Assembly (NCBI GenBank): GCA_963721075.1
Contig: CAVRHV010000007.1
Coordinates: 1-64,000 of the forward strand
DNA: 64,000 nucleotides
Direction: 5' to 3'
From: DATFVA01 sp963721075
GTDB taxonomy: Bacteria; Bacteroidota; Ignavibacteria; Ignavibacteriales; Ignavibacteriaceae
In this document: piece by piece, positions 38,565 to 47,105 of the stretch
Layout of the letters: the number at the start of each line of letters is the position of its first letter
Numbering within the stretch: position 1 is the first letter of the stretch
Notes under the pieces: model-generated
The model's input: only the letters and a program-made list of their open reading frames with translations
What the model was told of the DNA's origin: nothing
Databases searched by the model: none
Translations under genes and position numbers: made by a program

Positions 38565-39071
38565 TTAATTAGTGTTTAATTTATTTTTTAATTCCATTAA
38601 AGGGAGCCATCTTATATCTGCTGCTTCCTTACTGCAGCTGCAGTCGCCTTCATTCAGGTTTTTACCGCATCTGCTGCAGAGACCTTTACATTCTTCACTG
38701 CACAGTTTTTTCATCGGAACGGCCAGTATTGTAAAGTCCCTTACATCATCAGAAATATCAATTGAATCCGCCTCGGCTGAGAGGTACGCTATATTATCCG
38801 ATTCAGTATCAACAGGTTCCACTCCCATCATATAAACCATTTCATATTCTGTGTGAAGCGGTCTATTGAATAAGGCCGTGCACCTGTCACACTCAAAAAC
38901 AGTGTTTACTAAAACGGAAGAATCCAGGATTAATTGATTGTGAGTTCTATTAATCTCGACATCAACTTCAATATTGCCTTCAAAAGGTGATTCCAAACCA
39001 AGCGCATTTACGGGTTCAACGAATCTGAACTGATGACTTCCATCACTCAGATTCGAAATCTTTATTTTCAT
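38565..39071 (-). CDS. DUF177/YceD-family protein
   Basis: A 168-residue protein of the YceD family, linked in many bacteria to rpmF and thought to aid 23S rRNA or 50S biogenesis. A central DRCTALFNRPL strand-rich part precedes CSEECKGLCSRCGKNLNEGDCSC, a cysteine cluster likely to bind zinc. It is the first gene of the yceD-rpmF-plsX-fab-rnc operon. The promoter must lie in the 39072-39635 spacer. Confidence 0.88.
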   Translation of the reverse strand: MKIKISNLSDGSHQFRFVEPVNALGLESPFEGNIEVDVEINRTHNQLILDSSVLVNTVFECDRCTALFNRPLHTEYEMVYMMGVEPVDTESDNIAYLSAEADSIDISDDVRDFTILAVPMKKLCSEECKGLCSRCGKNLNEGDCSCSKEAADIRWLPLMELKNKLNTN

Positions 39072-39635
39072 CGTAAATTCTCACAATCTTTACAAAAAAA
39101 CGATTTGAAATATAGCCATACTTACATATATAGTCAATAAATTAAGATCTGCACATATTCATTTTATAACAGTGATTTTCCCAAACTGCTGCCAGGATTT
39201 AAGATCCGGTTAATCCATAATACTTTCATTTTCATCATCTTGAATATGTATCATCGCCGCCAATCCATCAGTTGTCTGCAGCATAAAATGTTTAACTCTT
39301 CATACCGGGTCTTAAATACCATCTGAAAACGTTCTGAATACGTTCTGAATACGATCTGAATACGCTCTGAATACGTTCTGAATACGCTTAAAATATAAAA
39401 TCTCAGTACATAAATTACTGTGGCGACATTTGACCTATGATTATATGTTATCACAAAAGTGGTTAAACGAATTCAGTAAACCAGAAAAGAAAACGGAATA
39501 TAAAATCAGCTAAAGTATATCAGGCAGAATGATCAGGCCGGGAGTCCGATAATTCCGGAATTTAGTTTTTTAATGCTATAGTTTATAAAGGTTGTATACT
39601 TTAAATTAGAGTTTTATTTCTGATATCTAAGTGAA
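39072..39635. other. Divergent intergenic region upstream of yceD and the ABC exporter
   Basis: A 564-bp spacer between a leftward ribosomal/fatty-acid operon and the rightward ABC transporter genes, so it must carry both promoters. It contains the 11-bp tandem repeat listed separately and a short palindrome ATTCCGGAAT near 39552-39561. A 67-codon open frame on the minus strand over the repeat is just the translated repeat. No RNA gene was recognised. Confidence 0.5.
39326..39386. repeat. 11-bp tandem repeat, about five copies
   Basis: Five consecutive units of consensus ACGTTCTGAAT (variants ACGATCTGAAT and ACGCTCTGAAT), followed by a partial unit and preceded by a degenerate ATCTGAAA. The period of 11 is close to one DNA helical turn, so a site in each unit would lie on one face of the helix. 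It lies in a divergent promoter region. Confidence 0.85.
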
Positions 39636-40535
39636 ATGCTCACAGTCCGGAATCTTACAAAACAATATAATGATGTAATTGCCGTTAAGGATCTGAGTTT
39701 TACGGTAAGCGAGGGGAAGATTTTCGGTCTTCTGGGACCAAACGGGGCGGGAAAAACTACTACAATAAGAACCGTGCTGAACATCATTAAGCCGACTTCA
39801 GGAGAGATTAGGTTCTATGATAAGGAAATTTCCAGGGACTTTTTTAATGTGATCGGTTATCTGCCGGAAGACAGGGGACTTTACAAAAAGAGCAGGGTTG
39901 ATGAAGTAATTCTCTATTTTGCCGCACTTAAAAATATGAGCAGAGCAGATGCCGTCAGGCAGCTTGACTTCTGGTTAAAAAAACTTGAGATCCCGCATTA
40001 TAAAACAAAGAAAGTTGAAGAGCTTTCAAGAGGCAACCAGCAGAAAGTACAGTTTATTACTTCTGTTATCCACAATCCCAGACTATTAATACTTGATGAA
40101 CCTTTCAGCGGATTCGATCCTATCAATCAGCAGGTCATCAGGGAAACCATTCTATCATTCGTTAGTGAAGGAAAGCTGATAATACTGTCTACTCACCAGA
40201 TGGAACTGGCTGAAAAAATGTGTTCCGATATACTTCTGATGAATAAGGGACAGGAAGTCTGCAGCGGATCGCTTTCACAGCTGAAAAAAAATTTTAGCGG
40301 GAATATGGTTGAGATTGGATTTGAAGGAAACAGTGAGGTAATAAAGAACTTAAGCTACGTTAAGGGAGTTGATGATTATAATAACTTTGCCGAGGTTCAA
40401 CTGGAAGATACAGTAGAACCGTATCTTTTTTTACGCGATGTATCCGGCAAAATTAAAGTCAGTCATTTCCGGATTATCGAACCGACCCTAAATAAGATAT
40501 TTATTGATATGATAAAACATAGTGCCTTAAGCTGA
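39636..40535 (+). CDS. ABC transporter ATP-binding protein (NatA-like)
   Basis: A 299-residue ATPase with Walker A GPNGAGKTTT, a Q-loop near YLPEDRGLY, signature LSRGNQQKVQFI, Walker B LLILDEPFSGFDP and a switch His in LSTHQ. The PEDRGLY stretch and C-terminal extension resemble NatA-type exporters of the ABC-2 family. The stop overlaps the permease start (TGATG), making a two-gene exporter. Substrate unknown; NatAB exports sodium in Bacillus. Confidence 0.92.
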   Translation: MLTVRNLTKQYNDVIAVKDLSFTVSEGKIFGLLGPNGAGKTTTIRTVLNIIKPTSGEIRFYDKEISRDFFNVIGYLPEDRGLYKKSRVDEVILYFAALKNMSRADAVRQLDFWLKKLEIPHYKTKKVEELSRGNQQKVQFITSVIHNPRLLILDEPFSGFDPINQQVIRETILSFVSEGKLIILSTHQMELAEKMCSDILLMNKGQEVCSGSLSQLKKNFSGNMVEIGFEGNSEVIKNLSYVKGVDDYNNFAEVQLEDTVEPYLFLRDVSGKIKVSHFRIIEPTLNKIFIDMIKHSALS

Positions 40536-41776
40536 TGAAAAAAGTATTTGAAATATCGAAATGGGAGTTTCTGGAAAAAGTTAAGACCCGGGCATTTATA
40601 CTCTCTCTTATTATAACCCCGGCACTGGTGATCCTTATATCTATAGGAGGCACGTTACTTTCAACCGGCGAACAGGAAACGACAAAAGCAATCGGGATAA
40701 TAGACTCTTCGATGGTATATTACTTTCCGCTTTCACAGACGCTTGAAGACTATAAACTGGATAACGGACAACCCGCTTACGTGGTTTTTAATCTTAATCT
40801 CGCAAATGAAAATTTTGAAGAAAATATTGCAGCAGCCGACCGTGATGTTTATAAAAACAAAATAGCCGGATACATTCTCTTAAATAATTATGGGGATTCG
40901 CTTGAAGTTCAATACAGAAGCAGCAATTCAGGCAACTTTCAGGATGTGCAGAGGATTGAAAATGCCTTAAAGGAAGTAAGGATCAAGATCGGTCTTTCGC
41001 GACTCGGCATCAACCCTGAGCTCTTAAACTCATCCTTCGGAAATATAAAGGTTGACCAGGTTACAGTTAAAGAAGGAGCCCGGGTTAAGCAGTCAGATTT
41101 CCTGTCAGAATTTCTTTCTGCAATTGTTTTTATCATGCTGCTGCTTATGATGATAATTTATTCCGGGCAAATGCTCGTCAGAAGTCTGGTGGAAGAGAAA
41201 TCTAACAAGCTTATAGAGATTTTGATTTCCAGCTGCACACCCGAAGAACTTTTAGCAGGAAAGATCCTGGGACTCAGCGCGCTGGGACTATTCCAGATGT
41301 TCATATGGACGTGCATAGGAATAGCCCTTGCAGGCAGTTCAGTAATACCAGCATCAGCTTTTAATAATTTCTTCATTATGCTGGTTTATTTTATACTCGG
41401 GTTCCTCTTCTATACTGCTCTTTTTGTAGGCATAGGCTCGATTGTAACAACCGAGCAGGAAGCCCAGCAGATAACAAGCTATCTCAGTCTCTTCCTGGTT
41501 CTACCAATTGCTATTTCTGCCTCTGCTATTTTTAACCCTAATTCAGTTCTTGTTGAAGTGCTGTCATTTATTCCTTTGACTATACCGGCTATTATGCTGT
41601 TAAAAATTAATGTTATTGACGTACCTCCTATAGAAATTCTTTCGACTATCATTATAATGATTGCGTCTATTTATATTACTATATTAGCTGCATCGAAAAT
41701 ATTCAGAATCGGGATACTCTCTTACGGTAAAAAGCCAGGAATAAAAGAACTCATCTCATGGATAAAAGAAAAATAG
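40535..41776 (+). CDS. ABC-2 type permease (NatB-like)
   Basis: A 413-residue membrane protein. One N-terminal helix (about 22-43) is followed by a large extracytoplasmic domain (about 45-190) and five to six helices near the C terminus. The mid-protein LVEEKSNKLIEILISSCTPEELLAGKILG is the hallmark of ABC-2 permeases of the NatB/YhaP group. It forms a complex with the ATPase encoded immediately upstream. Confidence 0.9.
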   Translation: MKKVFEISKWEFLEKVKTRAFILSLIITPALVILISIGGTLLSTGEQETTKAIGIIDSSMVYYFPLSQTLEDYKLDNGQPAYVVFNLNLANENFEENIAAADRDVYKNKIAGYILLNNYGDSLEVQYRSSNSGNFQDVQRIENALKEVRIKIGLSRLGINPELLNSSFGNIKVDQVTVKEGARVKQSDFLSEFLSAIVFIMLLLMMIIYSGQMLVRSLVEEKSNKLIEILISSCTPEELLAGKILGLSALGLFQMFIWTCIGIALAGSSVIPASAFNNFFIMLVYFILGFLFYTALFVGIGSIVTTEQEAQQITSYLSLFLVLPIAISASAIFNPNSVLVEVLSFIPLTIPAIMLLKINVIDVPPIEILSTIIIMIASIYITILAASKIFRIGILSYGKKPGIKELISWIKEK

Positions 41777-41795
41777 TCTACAACTAAGAGGAACT

Positions 41796-42749
41796 GTGTT
41801 TTTTATTGCTTCATTACTGGCTGCTGTTATACCAATGGCTACCTACCTCCTTATCATCTGGCGGCTTGACAGGTATGACAGGGAGCCTTTCAGTCTCCTG
41901 CTTATAAATTATATCTACGGTGCTGTAGGGGCCATTATTCTGGCTATCATAGGCAGCGGCCTTGTTACAAATCTCCTCTCTTACATAATGTCTAATGAGG
42001 ATACCATACTCAGGATACAGACAATCATAATTGCACCGGTTGTTGAAGAAACCACAAAAGGATTCTTTCTCTTCATGATGATAGCTAACAAAAAATTCGA
42101 CAATATCACCGACGGAATAGTTTACGGAGGAGCGATAGGACTGGGATTCGGTATGACAGAGAACTTCTTTTATTTCCTTTTTTATTCTCAGTCATTTAAC
42201 GGGTGGCTTACGATTGTAATTATAAGAACACTGTTTTCCGGAGTAATGCATTGTGTATCTACCGGAACTCTTGGAGCATTCCTCGGATATGCCAAGTTTA
42301 AACCAAAAATAATTAAGATGACTTTTCCCGTCGTGGGACTAGCCGTCGCAATGTTCATACACTTTCTCTGGAATTTATCTGTCAGTTTTGAATCAACGGC
42401 TATTCTTGGATTTCTGTTTATGATTTTTACAATTGCAGTATTCATCACCGTATTTTCTATTTCACTGCTCGGAGAGAAGAAAATTATCTTCAGAGAGCTG
42501 CTTCCGGAATCTGAAACGGGGCTTATACCGCAGTCGCATCTTCACATACTTAACTCGGGCAGGAGAAATAAACTCGGCTGGATTGACGAAAGTATCCGTA
42601 AGTTATATATTAGTGCGGCTACAACACTGGCATTCAGAAAAATGCAGGCGCGCAATTCAAGCGGAGTAAGCAAAAACTACTACGAACAGGACATTGAGCA
42701 TTACAGAAACTTCATACGAAATTTATTATCAGGTACACGGCCGGACTAA
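41796..42749 (+). CDS. PrsW-family intramembrane metalloprotease
   Basis: A 317-residue polytopic protein with eight or so helices. The PrsW motifs are visible: APVVEETTKG (EExxK), GLGFGMTENFFY, and MHCVSTGTLGAFLG carrying a metal-binding His, with another His in MFIHFLWN. In Bacillus, PrsW cleaves an anti-sigma factor; related CPBP-type proteins have other roles. About 85 soluble residues follow the last helix. The start is GTG with AGAGGA at 41787-41792. No anti-sigma gene is nearby, so the substrate is unknown. Confidence 0.85.
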   Translation: MFFIASLLAAVIPMATYLLIIWRLDRYDREPFSLLLINYIYGAVGAIILAIIGSGLVTNLLSYIMSNEDTILRIQTIIIAPVVEETTKGFFLFMMIANKKFDNITDGIVYGGAIGLGFGMTENFFYFLFYSQSFNGWLTIVIIRTLFSGVMHCVSTGTLGAFLGYAKFKPKIIKMTFPVVGLAVAMFIHFLWNLSVSFESTAILGFLFMIFTIAVFITVFSISLLGEKKIIFRELLPESETGLIPQSHLHILNSGRRNKLGWIDESIRKLYISAATTLAFRKMQARNSSGVSKNYYEQDIEHYRNFIRNLLSGTRPD

Positions 42750-43451
42750 ATGACTAAATCCAATTCCTGCATCTGCTTGTTCCCTCTTTTCCCGTTATTT
42801 AACCACGGCAGTCTTCCTCTGTTTGAGTCAATGAACAGCGAAGATTCTTCACTTCTTTATTCAATTCTATACGAAAATTACATAGAGGTGCTGAGTGAAG
42901 GAATGTCGAATTCAACAATTATCTTCTGCTTTGACAAAAAGGACAAAAATAATATACCTGCGTATTTTGAAAACAAGGTTACAGATATCCAGTGGATTGA
43001 TACCAATGATCCTGATGCCGAATTAAAAAATTTGAATGATAAATATTTTAAGAAATTCAACAATAATCTGCTGATATTTGCTCATTCAATAGGTGTTTCT
43101 TCTGCAGATATAAAGAAGATCTTCACTTTGCTGGAAATGGACGATGAATCTGTTTTACTTGGCAGGAACGGTGACGAACGGGTTGCATTACTGGGTTTTA
43201 ATAACTACAATGAAGAAATAATGGGCTCTCTGTCGGAAGAGAGGCATAGATACAATGAACTGCTTATAAGGGCAGGCAGGCACGATAACTTTGTCCATAC
43301 GCTCAGTAATTTCATGATAATAGAAAACAAAAATGATTTTAAAAAGCTCTATGAAGAACTTTCCAGGAAGGAAAGTCTTAACTACTGTAATCAGATCATA
43401 CACGAAAAATTCACTCATCTGTTTATTGAATATAAGGATTTGCTGAAATGA
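42750..43451 (+). CDS. Hypothetical protein, possibly GT-A-fold (DUF2064-like)
   Basis: A 233-residue soluble protein. A pattern of STIIFCFDKKD, LLIFAHSIGVSSADIKKIFTLL and ESVLLGRNGDERVALLGFN faintly resembles the TagA-like or DUF2064 glycosyltransferase fold, where a dGGyyLiGl-type strand ends the core. The canonical SDSP motif is replaced by AHSIG, so activity is doubtful. It starts at the base after the PrsW gene ends and overlaps nadD by four (ATGA), so it is in the same operon. Confidence 0.45.
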   Translation: MTKSNSCICLFPLFPLFNHGSLPLFESMNSEDSSLLYSILYENYIEVLSEGMSNSTIIFCFDKKDKNNIPAYFENKVTDIQWIDTNDPDAELKNLNDKYFKKFNNNLLIFAHSIGVSSADIKKIFTLLEMDDESVLLGRNGDERVALLGFNNYNEEIMGSLSEERHRYNELLIRAGRHDNFVHTLSNFMIIENKNDFKKLYEELSRKESLNYCNQIIHEKFTHLFIEYKDLLK

Positions 43452-44026
43452 GCAGGATTGCGATTTACGGTGGAACATTCGACCCTGTGCATCATGGACA
43501 TCTTATAACTGCACAGTCGGTTCTTGAATTACGCAAGCTCGATAAAATTATTTTCATTCCAAGCTTCATTTCTCCACATAAGCAGGATATTAAGGCCTCA
43601 CCCGCCGAACACAGGGTTAACATGCTGAAACTGGCTATAGAAGGTATTCCTTATTTTGACTGGTCGGATTTTGAAATAAACAGGGAAAATGTTTCATATA
43701 CTATAGACACGCTAAATGAAATGAAAAAGCAGCACGAGCACATTGAGCTTATTGTGGGAGAGGACAATCTGCTGACCTTTGATACCTGGAAATCTCCTGA
43801 CAAAATACTAGAAATAGCTACTTTGGTTGTACTGAGAAGACGGACAGTAAAGGAAGCCGGAACTAAATTTCCATATGAAGATAAAGCTGTATTCCTGGAA
43901 ACACCAAGGATCGATATCAGCGGAACCAGGATCAGAGAACGCGTAAAGAAAGGTCTGCCTGTCAACTTCCTTGTACCGCAAAACGTAATGAGATATATTT
44001 ATGATCAAAAATTATATAAGGAATAA
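43448..44026 (+). CDS. nadD: Nicotinate-nucleotide adenylyltransferase
   Basis: A 192-residue enzyme that adenylates nicotinate mononucleotide in NAD synthesis. The nucleotidyltransferase motif GGTFDPVHHGHLITAQ is at the N terminus, and the C-terminal ISGTRIRERVKKGLPVNFLVP holds the ISxTxxR motif. Length is typical. The ATG overlaps the previous stop by four bases. Confidence 0.95.
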   Translation: MSRIAIYGGTFDPVHHGHLITAQSVLELRKLDKIIFIPSFISPHKQDIKASPAEHRVNMLKLAIEGIPYFDWSDFEINRENVSYTIDTLNEMKKQHEHIELIVGEDNLLTFDTWKSPDKILEIATLVVLRRRTVKEAGTKFPYEDKAVFLETPRIDISGTRIRERVKKGLPVNFLVPQNVMRYIYDQKLYKE

Positions 44027-44028
44027 AA

Positions 44029-44949
44029 TTGAAAATACTGGTAACCGGAGGAGCCGGGTTCATTGCCTCGCATATTGCTGATGCATTCATTGAAGAAGGA
44101 CATACTGTTTTCGTACTCGACAACCTGTCTTCCGGATTTGAGAAAAATGTTAATCCCAAAGCCGAATTCATCCGGAAAGATATCAGAGATAAATCCCTTT
44201 CAGAATTATTTGAGAAAGAAGAGTTCGATGTAGTTAATCATCACGCTGCCCAGATGGATGTGCGTCGTTCAGTTGCTGATCCTGCTTTTGATGCTGATAC
44301 AAATATTATAGGCACTATCAATCTTCTGCAGAATGCAGTAAAGAATAATGTTAAAAAATTTATGTTTGCTTCAACAGGGGGCGCCATATATGGTGAGCAG
44401 GAATATTTCCCGGCCGATGAAAAACATCCTACATCTCCACTCTCACCCTACGGTATATCTAAACTGGCAGTGGAGAAATATCTTTTCTTCTATAATGTTC
44501 AGTATAAATTGAACTATTCGATACTCCGTTACGCTAATATTTACGGACCACGGCAGAATCCTCACGGTGAAGCAGGAGTGGTTGCAATTTTTTCCAGGAA
44601 ACTAATAAACGGCGAACAGCCGGTTATAAACGGAGACGGAAAACAAACACGCGATTACACCTACGTGAAGGATGTGGTAAAAGCAAATCTTCTTACCCTG
44701 AATGATACAGTCTCGGAGATCTATAATGTGGGTACCGGCAGAGAGACTGATGTAAACGAATTATTTAATATGATTAATGGTTTCGCAGGTAAAGATCAGG
44801 AGGAAAAACATGGGCCTGCGATGCCGGGAGAACAGCTGCGCAGTGTAATCACATCACAAAAGTTGAAGGAGAAATTCGGCTGGTCCCCTTCTACCACAAT
44901 TAAAGAAGGCTTAAAAAACACCGTTGAATTTTTTAGAGAGAACAAATAA
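44029..44949 (+). CDS. NAD-dependent sugar epimerase/dehydratase (GalE-like)
   Basis: A 306-residue extended short-chain dehydrogenase. Visible: TGGAGFIASHIAD cofactor loop, NHHAAQMDVRRSV, catalytic STGGAIYGE and the SPYGISKLAVEKY Tyr-Lys pair, RYANIYGPRQNP, and VYNVGTG-like EIYNVGTGRETDV. This is the UDP-glucose 4-epimerase branch; the specific sugar is not determined. Start is TTG at 44029 with AAGGAA at 44018-44023. It lies three bases after nadD and may supply sugars to the surface-glycan loci in this window. Confidence 0.9.
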   Translation: MKILVTGGAGFIASHIADAFIEEGHTVFVLDNLSSGFEKNVNPKAEFIRKDIRDKSLSELFEKEEFDVVNHHAAQMDVRRSVADPAFDADTNIIGTINLLQNAVKNNVKKFMFASTGGAIYGEQEYFPADEKHPTSPLSPYGISKLAVEKYLFFYNVQYKLNYSILRYANIYGPRQNPHGEAGVVAIFSRKLINGEQPVINGDGKQTRDYTYVKDVVKANLLTLNDTVSEIYNVGTGRETDVNELFNMINGFAGKDQEEKHGPAMPGEQLRSVITSQKLKEKFGWSPSTTIKEGLKNTVEFFRENK

Positions 44950-44955
44950 TACGAA

Positions 44956-45909
44956 ATGTCCGCTTCACTACTACAGCAGAAATTAATAGAAGGCGACAGA
45001 AGAAGTATCGCCCGAGCTATATCAGTTGTTGAATCAAACGACCACGGCTCATCAGAACTACTTAAATCGATATACCCTGAAACCGGGAATGCATATAGAA
45101 TCGGAATTACGGGTCCTCCCGGGGCCGGGAAAAGCACAATAACCAATCAGATAACCAAATATTTCAGATCTCTTGGAAAGAAAGTCGGTATCATAGCAGT
45201 AGATCCGACCAGTCCTTTTACGGGAGGCGCCCTGCTTGGAGACCGTGTCAGGATGAACGACATAGGACAGGATCCCGGCGTATTTATAAGAAGTATGGCA
45301 ACACGAGGCAGCCTTGGGGGACTTAGCAAGAAAGCAGTTGATGCGGCTGATGTACTTGATTCGGCCGGCTTTGATTTCATAATTCTCGAAACTGTCGGGG
45401 TAGGACAATCGGAGCTTGACATAGCAAATGCGGCCGATACAACCATTGTGATCCTGGTTCCTGAATCGGGGGATGCTGTCCAGGCAATGAAAGCCGGATT
45501 GATGGAGATTGCTGATTTCTTTGTTGTGAATAAAAGCGACCGTCCGGGTGCCGAGCAGGCAATGACGGCACTAAAAACCATACTTATGATGAAAGACCAC
45601 GATGAAAACAGCTGGATGCCCGCCATAATAAAGGCAATCGCAGTGGAAAATAAAGGTATACAGGAAATTGCCGAAGAGATCGACAGGCACAGGGAATACC
45701 TGAACCGCCAGAATAAATTCCTGAAACGGAGAGAAGAAAGAACAAAGGTCCGGATACGAAATATCGTTGAGGAAAAAATAAGGGAGGAATTATGGAGCGG
45801 AACTGGTGAAAAATCATTAAATTCGTCTATTGATAAGGTTGTTCTGGGCAATCTTTCACCATATCATATTGCCGAAGAAATTATTAAAAATTATAAAAAC
45901 CAGGGTTAA
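44956..45909 (+). CDS. meaB: Methylmalonyl-CoA mutase-associated GTPase (MeaB/ArgK)
   Basis: A 317-residue G3E-type GTPase that protects and loads cobalamin into methylmalonyl-CoA mutase. Walker A GPPGAGKSTITNQ, the switch region DPTSPFTGGALLGDRVRM, ETVGVGQSELD and NKSDRPGAEQAM (guanine-specific) are present. The mutase genes are not in the window. The following acyl-CoA dehydrogenase and carboxyltransferase suggest a branched-chain or propionate catabolic unit. Confidence 0.95.
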   Translation: MSASLLQQKLIEGDRRSIARAISVVESNDHGSSELLKSIYPETGNAYRIGITGPPGAGKSTITNQITKYFRSLGKKVGIIAVDPTSPFTGGALLGDRVRMNDIGQDPGVFIRSMATRGSLGGLSKKAVDAADVLDSAGFDFIILETVGVGQSELDIANAADTTIVILVPESGDAVQAMKAGLMEIADFFVVNKSDRPGAEQAMTALKTILMMKDHDENSWMPAIIKAIAVENKGIQEIAEEIDRHREYLNRQNKFLKRREERTKVRIRNIVEEKIREELWSGTGEKSLNSSIDKVVLGNLSPYHIAEEIIKNYKNQG

Positions 45910-45929
45910 AATTTATAAGGAGAGCACAG

Positions 45930-47099
45930 ATGGAAGTTTTAGAGAACCCATTTCTTGCTGAACTGACTGAAAACCAGCAGATTATAAAAAACACTATACG
46001 CGAATTTGCGGAAAAAAATATCCGTCCCGTTGTAATGAAATATGACGAGTCCCAGGAATTCCCGATGGAAATAATCAAACAGCTTGGAGAGCTGGGATTT
46101 ATGGGAGTCATCTTCCCCGAGGAGTACGGAGGAGCGGGTCTTGGATATGTTGAGTTCGCGATGATAGTAGAAGAACTGGGAAGAGTCGACCCGTCAATCT
46201 CATTATCTGTAGCAGCTCATAACGGGCTGGGTACGAATCATATTTTCAGATTCGGTAATGAAAAGCAGAAAAAGAAATACCTGCCTGATCTGATTGCAGG
46301 CAGAAAGGTGGCAGCGTGGGGATTAACAGAATCCTCTTCGGGCAGTGATGCTGCAGGAATGAAATCTTTTGCAGAAAAGAAGGATGGATACTATCTGCTG
46401 AACGGGAGCAAGACTTTTATCACGCATGGAACAGTAGGCGAAACAGCAGTTATAATGGCTGTAACGAACAAGGAGAAGGGTAAAAAAGGAATTTCTGCAT
46501 TCATCCTTGAAAAAGGAATGGAGGGGTTTATCGTAGGCAAAAAAGAAAATAAACTCGGAATGCGTGCCAGTGATACTACTCAGCTTACTTTTGACAACTG
46601 TAAAGTGCCGGCAGAAAATCTGCTGGGTGCAGAGGGCGAAGGATTCATTCAGGCCATGCAAATTCTTGAAGGCGGCAGGATTTCGATTGCCGCATTGAGT
46701 GTAGGACTTGCACAAGGCGCCCTTGATGCAGCATTAAAATACAGCCAGGAAAGAAAACAGTTTAATAAAACCCTCAGTGAATTCCAGGCAACTCAATTTA
46801 AATTGGCAGAGATGGCTGTAAATATTGATGCCGCACGTCTGCTGACAATGCGCGCTGCTGCAATGAAGGATAAAGGACTTCCGAATCAGAAAGAAGCCGC
46901 AATGGCAAAATTATTTGCAAGTGAAATTGCCGAGAAAGCTTCCAGTGAGGCGGTTCAGATACACGGGGGCTATGGATTTATAAAGGACTATCCGGTAGAG
47001 AAATTTTACCGCGACGTAAAACTCCTGACAATCGGTGAAGGAACTTCAGAAATTCAGAGAATAGTTATTTCAAGAGAATTATTATCAAACGGAAAATAG
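45930..47099 (+). CDS. Acyl-CoA dehydrogenase
   Basis: A 389-residue FAD enzyme that introduces the alpha-beta double bond in acyl-CoA. Motifs: GLTESSSGSDAAGM, FITHGTVGE, ERKQFNKTLSEFQATQF, QIHGGYGFIKDYPVEKFYRD, and the C-terminal IGEGTSEIQRIVISREL whose Glu is the catalytic base in short- and medium-chain members. Its place before a methylcrotonyl-like carboxyltransferase is compatible with an isovaleryl- or butyryl-type substrate; this is inference. A good AAGGAG lies upstream. Confidence 0.93.
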   Translation: MEVLENPFLAELTENQQIIKNTIREFAEKNIRPVVMKYDESQEFPMEIIKQLGELGFMGVIFPEEYGGAGLGYVEFAMIVEELGRVDPSISLSVAAHNGLGTNHIFRFGNEKQKKKYLPDLIAGRKVAAWGLTESSSGSDAAGMKSFAEKKDGYYLLNGSKTFITHGTVGETAVIMAVTNKEKGKKGISAFILEKGMEGFIVGKKENKLGMRASDTTQLTFDNCKVPAENLLGAEGEGFIQAMQILEGGRISIAALSVGLAQGALDAALKYSQERKQFNKTLSEFQATQFKLAEMAVNIDAARLLTMRAAAMKDKGLPNQKEAAMAKLFASEIAEKASSEAVQIHGGYGFIKDYPVEKFYRDVKLLTIGEGTSEIQRIVISRELLSNGK

Positions 47100-47105
47100 A
47101 AACCA

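Noticed and set aside
39251..39454. A 67-codon open frame over the 11-bp repeat
   Set aside because: Its repetitive RTYSERI-like sequence is just the repeat translated; 11 is not a multiple of three, so it is not a coding repeat.
45147..45851. A 234-codon open frame antisense to meaB
   Set aside because: Serine- and phenylalanine-rich, with no recognisable motif, and fully covered by the clear GTPase on the other strand. It is a codon-bias shadow.
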